Counted from the stretch's first letter, positions 9,213 to 20,224 are shown. The stretch: DNA of 64,000 bases from CAWAMR01 sp963783095 (GCA_963783095.1 CAWAMR010000015.1:62001-126000), one strand, 5' to 3'. A program made the numbers and translations. The notes: generated from the sequence alone by a model not told the origin.

Positions 9213-10097
9213 CTACCCGACCAACTTTGTCCAAAGCGCTTTGTATTCCTTCAGGAATGCAATACCGCTCTCCACGTCCTTCGGTGTTTTGCCGACTTCG
9301 ATCATAGTGTAGCGGTCATATCCCGATTCTCGGAGTAAGCGGAACAGTTCGCGGTAGGGATAAACCCCGGAGGCATCCTTCTCCAACTCGTTGATGTGGC
9401 ACGAGCGAATCCAGGCGCAAGCAACTTGAACGCTTCCGCCACGGAGCCGGCCTTGATATCGGTGGAGTTGGAATTCCAGGTCAATCCGACACTCTTGTGT
9501 CCGCAATGCGTCATGATCGTCTTGATATTCTCGGGAACTGCGGTGCCTGGGCCGTGAACCTCAACCCAGATTTCGATGCCGGCTTCTTTGGCGGCGTTTC
9601 CGCATTCAATGAGCGCCTTGCCAATCTGCTCCAAGGTTTTCTCGACCGGAACACCCTTGGGTAAACTGTTGGGCCTTACTTTGACCCCATGACCGCCAAG
9701 ATCCTTGACCAGATCGACGAATAACTTGCAGTCTGCGATGTTCTTTTTGACGATAGCGGGATCGGGCGATTGAAATTCGCACACACTGCCGCAGCCCCAG
9801 AAGACGACACCGCTGTCGGCAAATTGCTTGTTGACATCCTTCGCGTTCTTCCTTGTAAGGTTCGGCTCGACGCCGTGCTTGTGAGTGGTTCGACAATTCG
9901 ACCGAAGCGATGCCGACTTCCTTGCAGATTTTCAAAATCGTCGGCAAATCCCAATCCTTGGCGACATTGTAGGTCACCATACCCAACTTGTAGAGAAGGG
10001 GTTTGGTCTTGGGATCAGCGGCGAAGGCCGAGAGGGAAGTCCCGGCCATGCCGGCGGCGGTGCCGATCAAAAACTGTCGTCGATCGAACGTGTTCAT
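9213..10097 (-). CDS. Tat-exported sugar phosphate isomerase/epimerase-like TIM-barrel protein, frameshifted
   Basis: The start at 10097 gives a twin-arginine leader (FDRRQFLIGTAAGMAGTSLS) with an AFA-A cleavage site. The mature part is a xylose-isomerase-like TIM barrel: LGMVTYNVAKDWDLPTILKI, CKEVGIASVEL, VRPNSLPKG, AGIEIWVEVHGPGTAVPE, VGLTWNSNSTD and a C-terminal YTMIEVGKTPKDVESGIAFL. Slips fall near 9890, 9770 and 9420. Many planctomycetes encode several such exported AP-endonuclease-2-fold proteins with unknown sugar substrates. The metal-binding Glu and His positions appear to be present, but I cannot verify all of them through the frameshifts. Confidence 0.75.
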
Positions 10098-10134
10098 CGG
10101 GGTCCAACTCCAGAGTTTAGCGATCTCTAGGATT

Positions 10135-10247
10135 GTAACCACGGAAAACACGGAAAACACGGAAAAAGGGGAAGAAAGAAACGCAACTCATCAGAAAATG
10201 GATACAGCTTATTTGTCTTCTGTCTTCTTCCGTGTTTTCCGTGGTTA
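10135..10247. repeat. Word-repeat inverted pair (CACGGAAAA units)
   Basis: Three exact copies of the 9-mer CACGGAAAA follow one another at about 10141-10167. The reverse arm (TTCCGTGTTTTCCGTGG) lies at about 10229-10246, with some 60 bases between. The pair sits in the gap between the isomerase-like gene (start 10097, minus) and recQ (start 10326, plus), where promoters for both genes should lie. Confidence 0.8.
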
Positions 10248-10325
10248 AGTAACTGTTCCAACTTCCATCCTGGACAATGGCTGAGGCTCAGGTTAATCTT
10301 TATCTTCTCATCCGGAGATGTTCTG

Positions 10326-12565
10326 ATGGTCGCATCCACTGAGCACGAATACTCGAATCTCCTTTCAGTGATTCAACAACACTGGGGATTTCAGGAACTC
10401 AGGCCGCTCCAGGAACCGGCCATGCGCGCGGTTCTCGACGGCGCGATTCTCTCGTCGTCATGCCGACCGGCGGCGGCAAATCGCTTTGTTACCAGGCCCC
10501 CGCCGTGCTCGACGCGACGAAACCACCGTCGTCGTCTCGCCGCTGATCTGCGCTGATGAAGGACCAGGTCGACAGCCTGCGTGCGATCGGCGTTCCCGCC
10601 GCTGCAAACTCGACAGCTCCCTGACCGATCGAGCGAACGCTACGCCTACGAGCTGGACCTGCGAGCCGGGGCCAGTCCGTTTGCTGTTCGTCTCGCCCGG
10701 AACGGCTGGTCGATGCCGCGATCTTTCCAGGTCTTCTGCAGCAGATCGGCGTCACGCACCTTCGCCATCGACGAGGCCCATTGCATCAGCCATTGGGGCC
10801 ACGATTTTCGCCCCGAATATCGCCAGCTGCGCGCGCTTCGCGAAGCTGTTTCCCGACGCCGACGTTCCACGCCTATACCGCCACGGCGACCGAGCAGGTC
10901 CGCGGCGACATCGTCGCGCAGCTCGGCCTGCGTGATCCCGGAAGTGCTGGTCGGCAACTTCGACCGGCCCAACCTGACCTATCGCGTGCGTGCCGCGCCA
11001 CGGACTTGCTCGAACAGGTATTGCGAAGTGCTCGACTCGGCATCGCAAGCGAAGCCGGCATCATCTACTGCATTCGCCGCAAAGATGTCGACGAGCTGAC
11101 GCGCTGACCTGCAGCGCAGAGGCTTCAAGCCGATGCCCTACCACGCCGGCATGACGCCGAGGATCGCAAGGCGCAGCGCAGGAAGCTTTTCGCGCGGAGA
11201 CAATGCGATCTGGTGGTCGCCACCGTGGCGTTCGGCATGGGCATCGACCGCTCCAATATGCGCTTCGTGCTGCACACCGGCATGCCCAAATCGATCGAGC
11301 ATTATCAGCAGGAAACGGGCCGGGCCGGCCGCGACGGCCTGGAGGCGGAGTGCGTGCTGCTCCAGTCGGGGCGAGACTTCCTGACCTGGAAGCACATCTT
11401 TCAAAAATCCGCGGAGGAGAACCCGGTTGAAGCAGAGTTTCGTACCGATGCTTCGTACAAGCATCTGGACGAGATGAACGGCTATTGCAAGGGGGCCGTC
11501 TTGCCGGCATCGGTTGCTGGTCGAACATTTTGGGCAGGAGTATCAGGGCGGCGATTGCCAGGCCTGCGACTTGTGCCTGGGCGAAGTCGATTTTGAATCG
11601 GATTCGCAGATCATCGCGCAGAAAATTATTTCGTGTGTGGCCCGCGTGCAAGAGCGCTTTCGGCGTCGGCCACGTCGTCAGCCGTGCTGCGCGGCGAAAA
11701 TAATGAACGAATCCGCAAGTTTAATCACGATAAGCTAAGCACCTACGGTCTTTTGAAGGAATTCAAGGAACTGCACATCAAGGACTGGACCTATCAACTC
11801 ATCAATCAGGGCCTGATCGACCAGACGGAGGATGAATTTCCAGTCCTGAAACTGCTCGATGAATCGTGGGAGATCCTGCGCAACCAGCGACAAGTTCGAC
11901 TACAGCGCTACGTCGAAACCAAGCGTGCCCGCCAGTCGCGGAGCGAGGAAGTTTCGTGGGAAGGGGTCGATCGCCCGCTGTTCGAGCAACTGCGCGAATG
12001 GCGTAAGGCTCGGGCCGGCAGTCAAGGTTTGGCACCCTACCATATTCTCAGCGACGCAAGTTTGCGAGAAGTAGCCCGACGTCGGCCCTCGACCATTGAG
12101 CAACTTCGACTCGTTTACGGGATCGGCGACACGAAGTTGCGCGAATTCGGCACGGAGTTGGTCGAAAAGATTGTTGACTATTGCCGGGGCGCTGGTGTGT
12201 CGATGGACGTGCCCGCGACGACAGCCAAGGCCGCTCCGAGACTCGAAAGGGTGACTGCCGGGGCCGAGGCATGCTTCCCCTTATTCCGCACGGGAGCATC
12301 CATTGCGGAAGTGTCCCAGAAGATGGGTCGAGCGCTGAGTACAACGGTTGGCTATTTTTGTGCCTTTATTCAGGAATGCCGGCCTCAATCTATTTCCGCG
12401 TGGGTCGATGACGATACCCGACTTCAGATAATCGAAGCTGCAAAAAAGATAGGAACCGCGTTTCTCAAACCCATTTTTATTGCCCTGGAAGAGAAGATCC
12501 CGTACGACACGATCCGCATCGTTCTGACCCATCTGGAGACTCAGGAACCCACCGAATCGGCGTGA
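10326..12565 (+). CDS. recQ: ATP-dependent DNA helicase RecQ, multiple frameshifts
   Basis: The start MVASTEHEYSNLLSVIQQHW leads into WGFQELRPLQ. Conserved motifs are all present across shifted frames: Walker A MPTGGGKSLCYQAP, DEAH box FAIDEAHCISHWGHDFRPEY, motif IV-VI region ATVAFGMGIDRSNMRFVLH and HYQQETGRAGRDG, then the zinc-binding Cys set (GYCKG...CQACDLC). An RQC winged helix follows and an HRDC domain (ILSDASLREVARRRP...VYGIGDTKLREFG). The end carries an HTH_40-like tail (TGASIAEVSQKMGRALST). Roughly 740 codons fit bacterial RecQ with this extra tail. At least five single-base slips lie between 10440 and 11690, after which the frame is clean. Unwinding 3'-5' in recombination repair is the known family role. 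Confidence 0.9.
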
Positions 12566-12674
12566 GTTTTGCATATCAGAGATGCCGAATCTTGATAATT
12601 TGGGTAAGATATAGGGATTAAAGTGGCTCCGTTACGTTTTCTCGGAAGCTTCCATCGCAACGGCGGGGAGGATT

Positions 12675-13163
12675 ATGGAAGGAGTTCGCGAATTTCTGGA
12701 GCGTTTACGGCAGCACGGTCTGGTCGAGGGGCACTTTATCGGATTGCTTCACATCATTATTGGTCGTCGCATTTCTCACGTGGACGGCCGGCTCCTCTCA
12801 GCGGGGCTTACCTGGCGGCAACTTTCGGAACTCTTGAAGATCATGCGTTGGGACAAAGAGCAGGTGCGCGAAGTCGGTCTGAATCCGGATGACCTGCCGC
12901 CGCGCGACCGCCAGCGCTATTGGTACGCGGCGATTGTAGCGGCGAAGGTTGACTCGAATATAGCACGGGCAGCCGGTGATACACTTGGCAGCGCTGGTTT
13001 CAAAATTGGGCTTTGTGATTGGACCGGCACCGGGTTGAAAATCGATCGTTCCGCGCCAGACAAATCTAAACTTTTGTTGTCTCTATCATCCTTCGTCTGT
13101 CATAATGTGTTTCGTTTTCATCACCGGGCCAACGAATCACGTCACTTGTTGTTGAGGAAATAA
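12675..13163 (+). CDS. Hypothetical small protein, probable frameshift near the 3' end
   Basis: The start MEGVREFLERLRQHGLVEGH is preceded by GGCGGGGAGG. The protein is mostly helical, with FIGLLHIIIGRRISHVDGRL, a WRQLSELLKIMRWD block and a DDLPPRDRQRYWYAA block. In the given frame the end is irregular. A one-base slip near 12987 would instead read LAALVSKLGFVIGPAPG and stop at 13036-13038, giving about 121 residues, which looks more natural. It resembles small planctomycete proteins of unknown role. It ends just before the alpha/beta hydrolase, which runs in the same direction. Confidence 0.6.
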   Translation: MEGVREFLERLRQHGLVEGHFIGLLHIIIGRRISHVDGRLLSAGLTWRQLSELLKIMRWDKEQVREVGLNPDDLPPRDRQRYWYAAIVAAKVDSNIARAAGDTLGSAGFKIGLCDWTGTGLKIDRSAPDKSKLLLSLSSFVCHNVFRFHHRANESRHLLLRK

Positions 13164-13166
13164 GCA

Positions 13167-14147
13167 ATGTTCTACCGTCTCGTTTACTGTGTGGTCGGGA
13201 TGGGATTGCTTGTTGGGTCATCGGCGCAGGCCGAACCGCTGCATTCCGAGAAAGGAAAAGTTACCTTCAAACCGATTCATCCGGAGCAAACTCCGGAACG
13301 ATTTCGTTTGGATACCTATGCTTTTGACTACGAGATGACGCCGAAAATGGACCTGCCCGTTTGTGGCGTCGAGATTTACAAGATGACTTACCCTTCTCCC
13401 GTGAAGACCAAGTACGAGGCGAACAACACGGTTCATGCCGAGTATTATCGACCCAAAGGCAAAGGACCGTTCCCGGGCGTGTTGGTTCTGGACATCCTGG
13501 GCGGCGATCAGAACCTGTCGCGCGGTATAGCGCTCCAGTTGTCGCAAAACGGGATCGCGGCACTCTTTGTTCAAATGGCTTATTATGGACCGCGCCGAAC
13601 GCCGGGCGGCCCCAGGCTGCTCAGTCCGAACATCCCGCAAACGATGGAGGCTATCCGGCAGACCGTGCTCGACTGCCGATGTGCCACAGCTTGGCTGGAA
13701 GCACGCCCGGAGATTGATGGCAAAAAGCTGGGAATTCTTGGGACGAGCCTGGGCAGCTTTATGAGTGCTCTGACAGCGGCATCCGAGCCTCGAATCCAGC
13801 GGGTGGTCTTGCTGCTGGGTGGCGGCGGGCTGGTCGATGCCTACTACGAACACCCCAAGGTAAAGCCTTACACCCGGATCAACGAGTTTCTCGGTTTGAC
13901 GAAGGACAAACTCAAGGAGATGATTGCCCCGGCCGACCCATTGACGTATGCGGATTTCTTGAAACAACGAGATTTGCTGATGATCGCGGCCAAGCGGGAT
14001 GATATTGTTCCTCCAAAAGCTGCGGTCACGCTCTGGGAGGCGACTGGCAAGCCGAAGATTATTTGGTTGGATTCAACACACGTTGGGGCGGCGCTGTACA
14101 TCTTCGATGTGGCTGGCCCGATTATCGCGCATTTCAGGAAGAAGTGA
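13167..14147 (+). CDS. Secreted alpha/beta hydrolase (dienelactone hydrolase / acetyl-esterase type)
   Basis: 326 residues with a signal peptide (MFYRLVYCVVGMGLLVGSSA, cleavage near AQA-E). The fold is read from YYRPKGKGPFPGVLVLDILG, an oxyanion-side GGDQN block, the nucleophile elbow GILGTSLGSF (Ser about residue 196), the acid MIAAKRDDIVPP (Asp about 278) and the base WLDSTHVGA (His about 305). The order Ser-Asp-His is complete. The unbroken frame and intact triad suggest an active secreted esterase or hydrolase. The substrate is unknown. The next gap carries a nested palindrome that could stop transcription. Confidence 0.85.
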   Translation: MFYRLVYCVVGMGLLVGSSAQAEPLHSEKGKVTFKPIHPEQTPERFRLDTYAFDYEMTPKMDLPVCGVEIYKMTYPSPVKTKYEANNTVHAEYYRPKGKGPFPGVLVLDILGGDQNLSRGIALQLSQNGIAALFVQMAYYGPRRTPGGPRLLSPNIPQTMEAIRQTVLDCRCATAWLEARPEIDGKKLGILGTSLGSFMSALTAASEPRIQRVVLLLGGGGLVDAYYEHPKVKPYTRINEFLGLTKDKLKEMIAPADPLTYADFLKQRDLLMIAAKRDDIVPPKAAVTLWEATGKPKIIWLDSTHVGAALYIFDVAGPIIAHFRKK

Positions 14148-14160
14148 TGATTGTGGTAGG

Positions 14161-14290
14161 TACCGCGAGCCGAGCGGCACCAGCACGCGAAGCGTGCCAA
14201 CCTGTCAGCCCCAGAAATTGGCTCGCGGTCAGTGGCAGGTTGCGACGCCTTCGCGTCGCGATCCGGTTCGGCTCGCCGGACCTGCCCAGA
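14161..14290. repeat. Nested palindromes (REP-like)
   Basis: This gap folds into several paired arms: GCACGCGAAGCGTGC, GCGACGCCTTCGCGTCGC, an outer CCGCGAGCCGAGCGG that pairs roughly with CCGGTTCGGCTCGC, and AACCTGTC with GGCAGGTT. It lies between two co-directed genes. It may act as a transcription attenuator or mRNA stabiliser, or be a REP-type remnant; there is no T-run for a classic terminator. Confidence 0.65.
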
Positions 14291-14357
14291 CAGGGTGGGG
14301 ATTTCGAGTGGTGGTGAGGTGTTGAGACTTGGATTGCGATAACCGTGGAGAAAAACG

Positions 14358-15234
14358 ATGTTGCGAATGACTGCAGGGGTATGCGGTGCGGCGATGCTGC
14401 TGATGGTGGTTCCCATGCGCGGGCCGATGAGAAGCGCTATGAGTATTTACTGGCTCGGTTAAATGCCAAAATCTCCGTGGAAGTGCAAGAAGCACCATTG
14501 AAGCTTCTGCTGACCACACTGGAAGACCTCGCCAGCCTGCCGGATTTGAAAGAGATCCGTCCAAGCATGTTCAGATTCTGTTCAATGTGAAACGATACGA
14601 AACCGAATCTGGGCTGCATGGGGACGAGATGTTTGATCTACAACGCCTTCCACCGATCAAACTTCCGGGAAAGCTTCACGACGTTCCATTATCAGCTGTG
14701 TTGCAACTCGTCTGCGAGCAGATTGAAGGGGTCTATTTGGTGGGCAAGGACTACATCGAGATCGTCCCCGCTACCCGACTACGATACCAGTTGGGAACAC
14801 ACAAAGAGGAGTTTCCACTATTCGGAAATCACCCGGGAATCCCAGATGAAAATCGACGCAAGTTAACGCCCCTGGTTCATTGCACCTTCAAGAAAATCCC
14901 TTTCTCGAATGCAGTGGAAGAACTGGCAGAAAAGCACGATCGTTCAGTCGTCGTGTCCCGACAAGTTCCCGAAAAGATTCTTTCGCAGGAAATCACCATG
15001 AAATTGGCCAATCTTCCATTTGCAACAGCGATTGAGCTTTTGGCCGACATGGTCGATCTGAAGGTCGTCACCAGGGGAAATGCCTACTTTGTCACAACCA
15101 AAAAACAAGCGGAGGAAATGGGCGTGACACGTCCAAAACAGAAACTGCAAGACAAAAGTTCGCCGCACCCTTCAGTCAATCCCAGGGCAAGGCCAGCCGT
15201 TTGTCCTTTGCGAGATAAAATCCCAAATCAATGA
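14358..15234 (+). CDS. Secreted hypothetical protein with secretin/STN-like segments, frameshifted
   Basis: The ATG at 14358 gives a signal-like start (MLRMTAGVCGAAMLLMVVPM). After a slip near 14420 the read is DEKRYEYLLARLNAKISVEV, then after one near 14585 it continues to 15234. Two similar modules appear: LKLLLTTLEDLASLP / LSAVLQLVCEQIEGVYLVGK and FSNAVEELAEKHDRSVVVSR / FATAIELLADMVDLKVVTRG. Each has the 'helix, strand, then a gly/asn hairpin' layout of STN or secretin N-type domains that planctomycete exported proteins often carry. No catalytic motif is visible. Function unknown. Confidence 0.6.
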
Positions 15235-15251
15235 AATATCCGGAGACAATT

Positions 15252-15345
15252 CGGTTCGTAGCGGCGGCTTCCAGCCGGCTTCCAGCCGCCGAGAGAGGTT
15301 GCAGACGGCGGCAGGATGCCGCCGCTACGACGGCATCCCCAGAGA
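15252..15345. repeat. REP-like palindrome
   Basis: TAGCGGCGGC at about 15257 pairs with GCCGCCGCTA at about 15326, with internal GGCTTCCAGCC repeats in the loop. The element fills the gap between the hypothetical secreted gene and the glycosyltransferase. It resembles a short interspersed hairpin and does not look like a terminator, since no T-run follows. Confidence 0.6.
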
Positions 15346-15490
15346 AAATGGTTACACCCAACCTACCAATGAAAAATGAAAAAGATCCCCTGTTGACATT
15401 GCTCATCTCAAATCGGTACATTCTTTCCATTCTTATCGATTTCTTGCCGCGCAGGATGCGCGGGTTTGGATCCGCAAGGAGGCGTTTACC

Positions 15491-18400
15491 GTGTCACCGG
15501 TCACTTCAGTTGATCGCAATGCGCCCTCACCTGATTTAACTTCCGGTGATCTACTCAGCGGGTGTCAAACCGCTTCCGGTTTATTGGGTCAGCTCCTGAG
15601 CAACGCGCCCGAGCACCCGAAAGTTCTCGTCATCGGCTTTGAACGGCCACTACTCTCTGGCACGGGCTTCGAGATAAAGGAACACCTTCTCTCGGCAGCA
15701 GAACCTTCCACGACACTCCCCTGGGACGATGATGAATTCGCAGCGGTTTGTGCAACGGATGTTATTCAGCGCTTCCCGCCCCAATCGCGCGGGAGATTCC
15801 TGGCGGAATGTCTGCGCGTTGCACGCTCCGGGATCGTCGTTAGCCATCCCGGCGCTGATCCATGCATACTTGAAGCCGAGCAATTCGTTCAGCTTCTCTA
15901 CCGGGAGCGGTTTCACACTTCCCATCCCGCGTTCTCTGCCGACGAATTCGATCGACTAACACCGGAAGAAATGCGCTCCCTGATGCGGATGCAGGAAATC
16001 GCCTTCGAGGAAGTTCAAAATGCACCGCTGCATCAATGGCTCGCAGCGCGCCTTCGGGCAGATCATGGTTTGCAACACCCGACCCACTCGAATGAACCCG
16101 ATGTTTCCTCGATCGCCTATCGACGCTTCTATATTGCAGCGAAATTTCCGGCGGGATCACGTACCAAACTCTTCGAAGAGGATCCAACACGGACAGGTGA
16201 GCCACCTGCACTACAACTCCCCGGCATCGCGCGCATACTGGGAAAGATCATGTCGGCAGCGGATGCCGAGCAGGGCGCAGCAAGCCATTCGAGCGAATCG
16301 CTTTGAACTACAGGCCGCCGCTTTGAATCGACTATTGCGTGCCATGAACTTGGCGTTCTCTGGGACAATCCGGGCGCTTCTCGATCGACTTGGCCGATTT
16401 AATCCCGGCCCCCCAATTAGTGCCTTTACCGGATGAGCTGAATACCTGGCGTTGTCGGGGTGAACATCCCTACCTCGAAGCAACCTGTCCCTTCCCGCCC
16501 GGCTGGATTCGACTTGAAATTCGAGTCGCCCGGTTGGATCGCCGGCGGCCTGGGCGTCGAGACCGCCGAGATTTTTGCCGATTTCGGTGAGGGCTATACC
16601 CATGCAACGCCTCTCGAACGCATTCACTGGTGCGAGCTACTCGATGAATCGGAGGTATTCGTCAAGTTGCCGCGCCCGGCCATCGGCTTGCGCATTCGGC
16701 CCCTGGAAGGTCCGGCGATCTTCGCAGTGCAACATTTCTCTGCCAGGTGTGTATCCCGGCGACAAGCCCTGATCATGGCGGTGCGACGAAAGATTCAACT
16801 GGTTCGCCGATCGCGGCGTGTAAGTCGATCGCTCCTCAGGGCCGCTCAACTTCTCTTCACCGGGCGCTGGTTGGGATTATGGAAGAGACTCTTTCGGCTC
16901 GCTGCCCGATTCTCTGCAAACGCAGCCTGCCGCCGACGTCCTCCCCGAAGTTTGCAGTTCCTGGTGGAGCAAAAGCCCGCTGCCGGAGGCGGAGCGAAAC
17001 CGGGTGAAGGCCCAGATCGAGGCCATGGTCGATCCGCCCATCCTCTCGATCTTGCTTCCGATCGATAATGTTCCCGATTCGATCCTCCGAACGGTTCTCG
17101 AATCGATTTGCCGGCAAACCTACCCGCACTGGCAGTTGATCTGCCACGTCAGCCCACGCACTCCTTACCCGCATCCCGTCCTGGAGCATTACGTCGAAAG
17201 CGATCGTCGCCTTCGAATCGTTCCCGCGCTGGCCGAGGATGATGCGGATGGTGCCTGGCAAGATTTGATCGATGCCGTTGAAACCCCGCTCGTGGTCGTG
17301 GCCAACACCGGCTACGAACTTGCGGAAATGGCCCTGCATCGCCTGGTGATTCATCTGCGCTCTCGCCCCGATGGCGAGGTGATCGTCAACGATAGACCTC
17401 CGGACGAGGAGAATGTTGGCGGACTCGCGCGCAGGGCGATTCGCCTTTTCCGAAGCGCGGATGGTGCCCAGCAACTCAATGTCTTTCGTGTGGAAGATCT
17501 TCGGCAATGCCGTGGCGACATTGATGCCAAATCGACGCCGCTGGGTCTGGATCTGGCGCGACAATTGATGCAGCGCGGCAAGTCGATGAGCTACTTCGCC
17601 GAATCGCTGACTTACAACTGCGCAACGCTGGCGCAAGTGCCGATTGCCGGGACCGCCAGCGACGAGCAGCGAATCGTGAAGCAAGCCGCAACCAAGTATT
17701 CGCAGAGAATCACCATCACCGGCGACATCATGGGCATTTCGGGATGGGATCAACTGGTCTTTGAAATCGCGCGCGGACTGCATTCGATCGGTTTTGATGT
17801 TCGACTCAATAACGAATCGACGATCGCCACGGAACTATTGCCGCCCTACATGGTGCCGCTCATTCGACGCCGATCGCCGCAGGACTGCGAATTGACAATT
17901 TGCAGCCCGTACTTTCTGAGTCATCACAGGCCGTTGCCGGGCAATGCGATTTTCACGATGTGGGAGGCGGATGAATTCGAGCGCGACTGGGTTGCGATCC
18001 TGAACCGCGCTTCATCAGTTTTCGTTCCGAGCCAGTGGGGCGCGGATTGCATGCGCAGCTGGGGTTTCGGTTCCGATTGCCATCATCCCTCTGGGTCACG
18101 ACCCCCTCACTTTCTACCCGGATGACTGCTTCCCGGACATCTGCACCTTTGGTACTGCCGCAGCGATTTGGGGTGGCGGCATCCGCAAGAATACCCATCG
18201 GCTCATCGAGTTGTTCCAGCGCGCAGTTTCCCGATGAAACCGACGTTCGGCTGCGGGTCAAGGTCACGTCGCGCTGTGAAATCCCGGAACCCGACGATCG
18301 CGCATCGAGATTTTGCGCACTTACCTTCGGCCTGAAGATTTGGCAGACTGGTATCGCTCGCTGACGGTATTCGTGAACACCTCGTATTCGGAAGGTTTTG

Positions 18401-18742
18401 GCCTGCATCTGCTGGAAGCGCTGGCCTGCGGGTGGCCGTTGCGACCACGAACTACAGCGGCGTGACGGCCTATTTCGATGAAGAGGTCGGTTACACGATC
18501 GAACACCGCAGGATACCGATTCAAGACAATGCCATCTATCGCGGTCACTGGGCGGAGGCGGATGATGCGTCGCTAATCGCGGTGCTGCGCCGAATCTATG
18601 AAGGTCCCGCCGAAGCACGCCGAAAAGGCGAGCGAGCCGCTGTAAGAGGCGCAATTTGACCTGGAAAGAAACAGGGCGGAAATTGGCAAGATTTCTTCAT
18701 TCAAACGCTCACGCGCAGGGCGAAGGTGAACCCGGTGCGTAA
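15491..18742 (+). CDS. Multidomain methyltransferase - GT2 - GT4 glycosyltransferase, frameshifted
   Basis: The GTG at 15491 sits behind a strong AAGGAGG. The N-terminus resembles a degenerate SAM-methyltransferase (LPWDDDEFAAVCATDVIQRF, FLAECLRVARSGIVVSHPG), followed by linker helices. A GT2-type domain comes next (PPILSILLPIDNVPDSILRT, ESICRQTYPHWQLICHV). The C-terminal half is GT4/GT-B type (NAIFTMWEADEFERDWVAIL, SSVFVPSQWGADCMRSWGF, and VNTSYSEGFGLHLLEALACG with the family Glu). Slips near 16290, 16420, 16750, 17000, 18070, 18230, 18300, 18430 and 18660 split it. The end at 18742 was chosen because the read-through gives a sensible tail (WKETGRKLARFLHSNA). Probably builds a surface polysaccharide with the GT gene at 19085. 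It could also be two genes split near 16450. Confidence 0.65.
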
Positions 18743-18790
18743 GCTCTGATTATTACCCACAAGTGGAGAGGGAGATGGGCAAGCACTAAT

Positions 18791-18922
18791 TCCCTCTCCC
18801 CTGTACTCAGGGGAGAGGGTTAGGGTGAGGGGAGAAACTTCAGCCTTCCGAAACGCGTGTTTCTATGGTGGCAGGCTCTTTCCCCTCACCCTAACCCTCT
18901 CCCCTGAGTACAGGGGAGAGGG
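18791..18922. repeat. Large inverted repeat, CCCTCTCCCC type
   Basis: Two arms of about 43 bases (18791-18833 and 18880-18922) are nearly perfect reverse complements. Each arm itself contains a small palindrome (CTCTCCCCTGTACTCAGG). Sequences of the 'ccctctcccc ... ggttagggtgagg' type recur widely in bacterial genomes as interspersed repeats. It fills the gap between the two glycosyltransferase genes. Confidence 0.85.
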
Positions 18923-19084
18923 GATCAGGGCTCGCTTGCTTTTCAATGTGTGGGTAATAGTCAGGCGAAAGCCCCGGGTGACTGGCTCGAAGTCGCAGAG
19001 CCGCGCTCGTTTACCCCACGCTCACGCATGGGGTTCGCCTCGCCGAACGAAGATTGTCCAGAGAGAGGCCGGGGATATTTCTCT

Positions 19085-20224
19085 ATGCGTATCGCCGTTG
19101 TAACTCCCGATATTGTTGAAGGTGATGCCGTCAGCAATGATGTCCTCGGCATGGCTCGCGCACTCAAACAAGCTGGGTTCGATGCCCATCTGGGTGCGAT
19201 CCGTGCCATCGGGGTGTCGGAACCGGTCGTGCCCATGCGCAATCTCAATGATCTTCTCACGCAACCCGACGACATCCTCATCTATCATCATTCGATCGGC
19301 AGCGACGAAACGATTGAGGTTGTCACCCGATTGCGCTGTCGAAAAATCCTCAAGTATCACAACATTACACCCCCGGAATTCTACCGCGATCTCAGTCCGT
19401 CGATCGCGCTCGTATGCGAAGTGGGACGTGCGCAACTGAAGCCATTGCTGCAAATGCAGCGCACCGTTTGGGTCGATTCTGCGTTCAACGGACGCGATTT
19501 GCAAGCTCTTCAACCCAATCTTTCTTGGGAAGTGCTGCCGCCCTTTAATCAAGTTCATCGACTTCTGGAAACCCGGCCCGATGTGCTGAGCGTAAGCCCG
19601 TTCGATGACTGGAAGACCAACATCCTGGTCGTGGGCCGGGTTGTACCGAACAAGAATATCATCCTCGCGGTCGAGGCATTCGCGGAATATCATCGTCGTC
19701 ACGATTCGAATTCCAGGCTCCTCGTGGTCGGCGACATTCACCCGGAGTATTGCCGAAAAGTGTTACAGCGCATTCGTGAATTGGAGTTGGAGGACCAGGT
19801 TGTCATTACCGGTAAAGTGACTTTGGCGAAGCTCAAAGCACTCTATCTCTCCGCAAATCTATTGTTGTCCACGAGCAAACACGAAGGCTTTTGCCTGCCG
19901 TTGATCGAGGCAATGGGCCTGAACGTGCCAATCGTCGCGGTAGCGAACGCCGCAATCCCCGATACTGCCGGCGACGTCGCCTGGTACGCGCAGGATAATC
20001 CAACCTCGATCGCGGATGTGCTGGCGCAATGTGTGTCGGGCGAAGAAGTGCACGAAGCCAAACTGGTTCAGGGACAGGATCGCTATCGTTTTCACTTCCG
20101 CAACGAAGCGATCGCAGAGCGATTGATCCATTTACTTGCTGAATCGAGCGCAGGAACTTGCACTGCCAGGCAAACCATTCGCCGACCATCGAGGGCTTTG
20201 GGGATCGGCGTGAGAGCAGTATGA
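19085..20224 (+). CDS. Glycosyltransferase family 4 (GT-B fold)
   Basis: The start chosen is MRIAVVTPDIVEGDAVSNDV, which begins the Rossmann fold; an in-frame ATG at 18950 would only add an unstructured stretch overlapping the repeat region. About 379 residues. The acceptor half has LGMARALKQAGFDAHL and ILIYHHSIGSDE; the donor half has NILVVGRVVPNKNIILAVEA, VVITGKVTLAKLKALYLSAN and LLLSTSKHEGFCLPLIEAMG (E-x7-E motif, Glu in HEGFCLPLIE). This is typical for sugar-nucleotide-using GT4 enzymes. The frame is intact. It follows the multidomain glycosyltransferase in the same direction, so the pair likely serves one glycan pathway. Confidence 0.88.
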   Translation: MRIAVVTPDIVEGDAVSNDVLGMARALKQAGFDAHLGAIRAIGVSEPVVPMRNLNDLLTQPDDILIYHHSIGSDETIEVVTRLRCRKILKYHNITPPEFYRDLSPSIALVCEVGRAQLKPLLQMQRTVWVDSAFNGRDLQALQPNLSWEVLPPFNQVHRLLETRPDVLSVSPFDDWKTNILVVGRVVPNKNIILAVEAFAEYHRRHDSNSRLLVVGDIHPEYCRKVLQRIRELELEDQVVITGKVTLAKLKALYLSANLLLSTSKHEGFCLPLIEAMGLNVPIVAVANAAIPDTAGDVAWYAQDNPTSIADVLAQCVSGEEVHEAKLVQGQDRYRFHFRNEAIAERLIHLLAESSAGTCTARQTIRRPSRALGIGVRAV

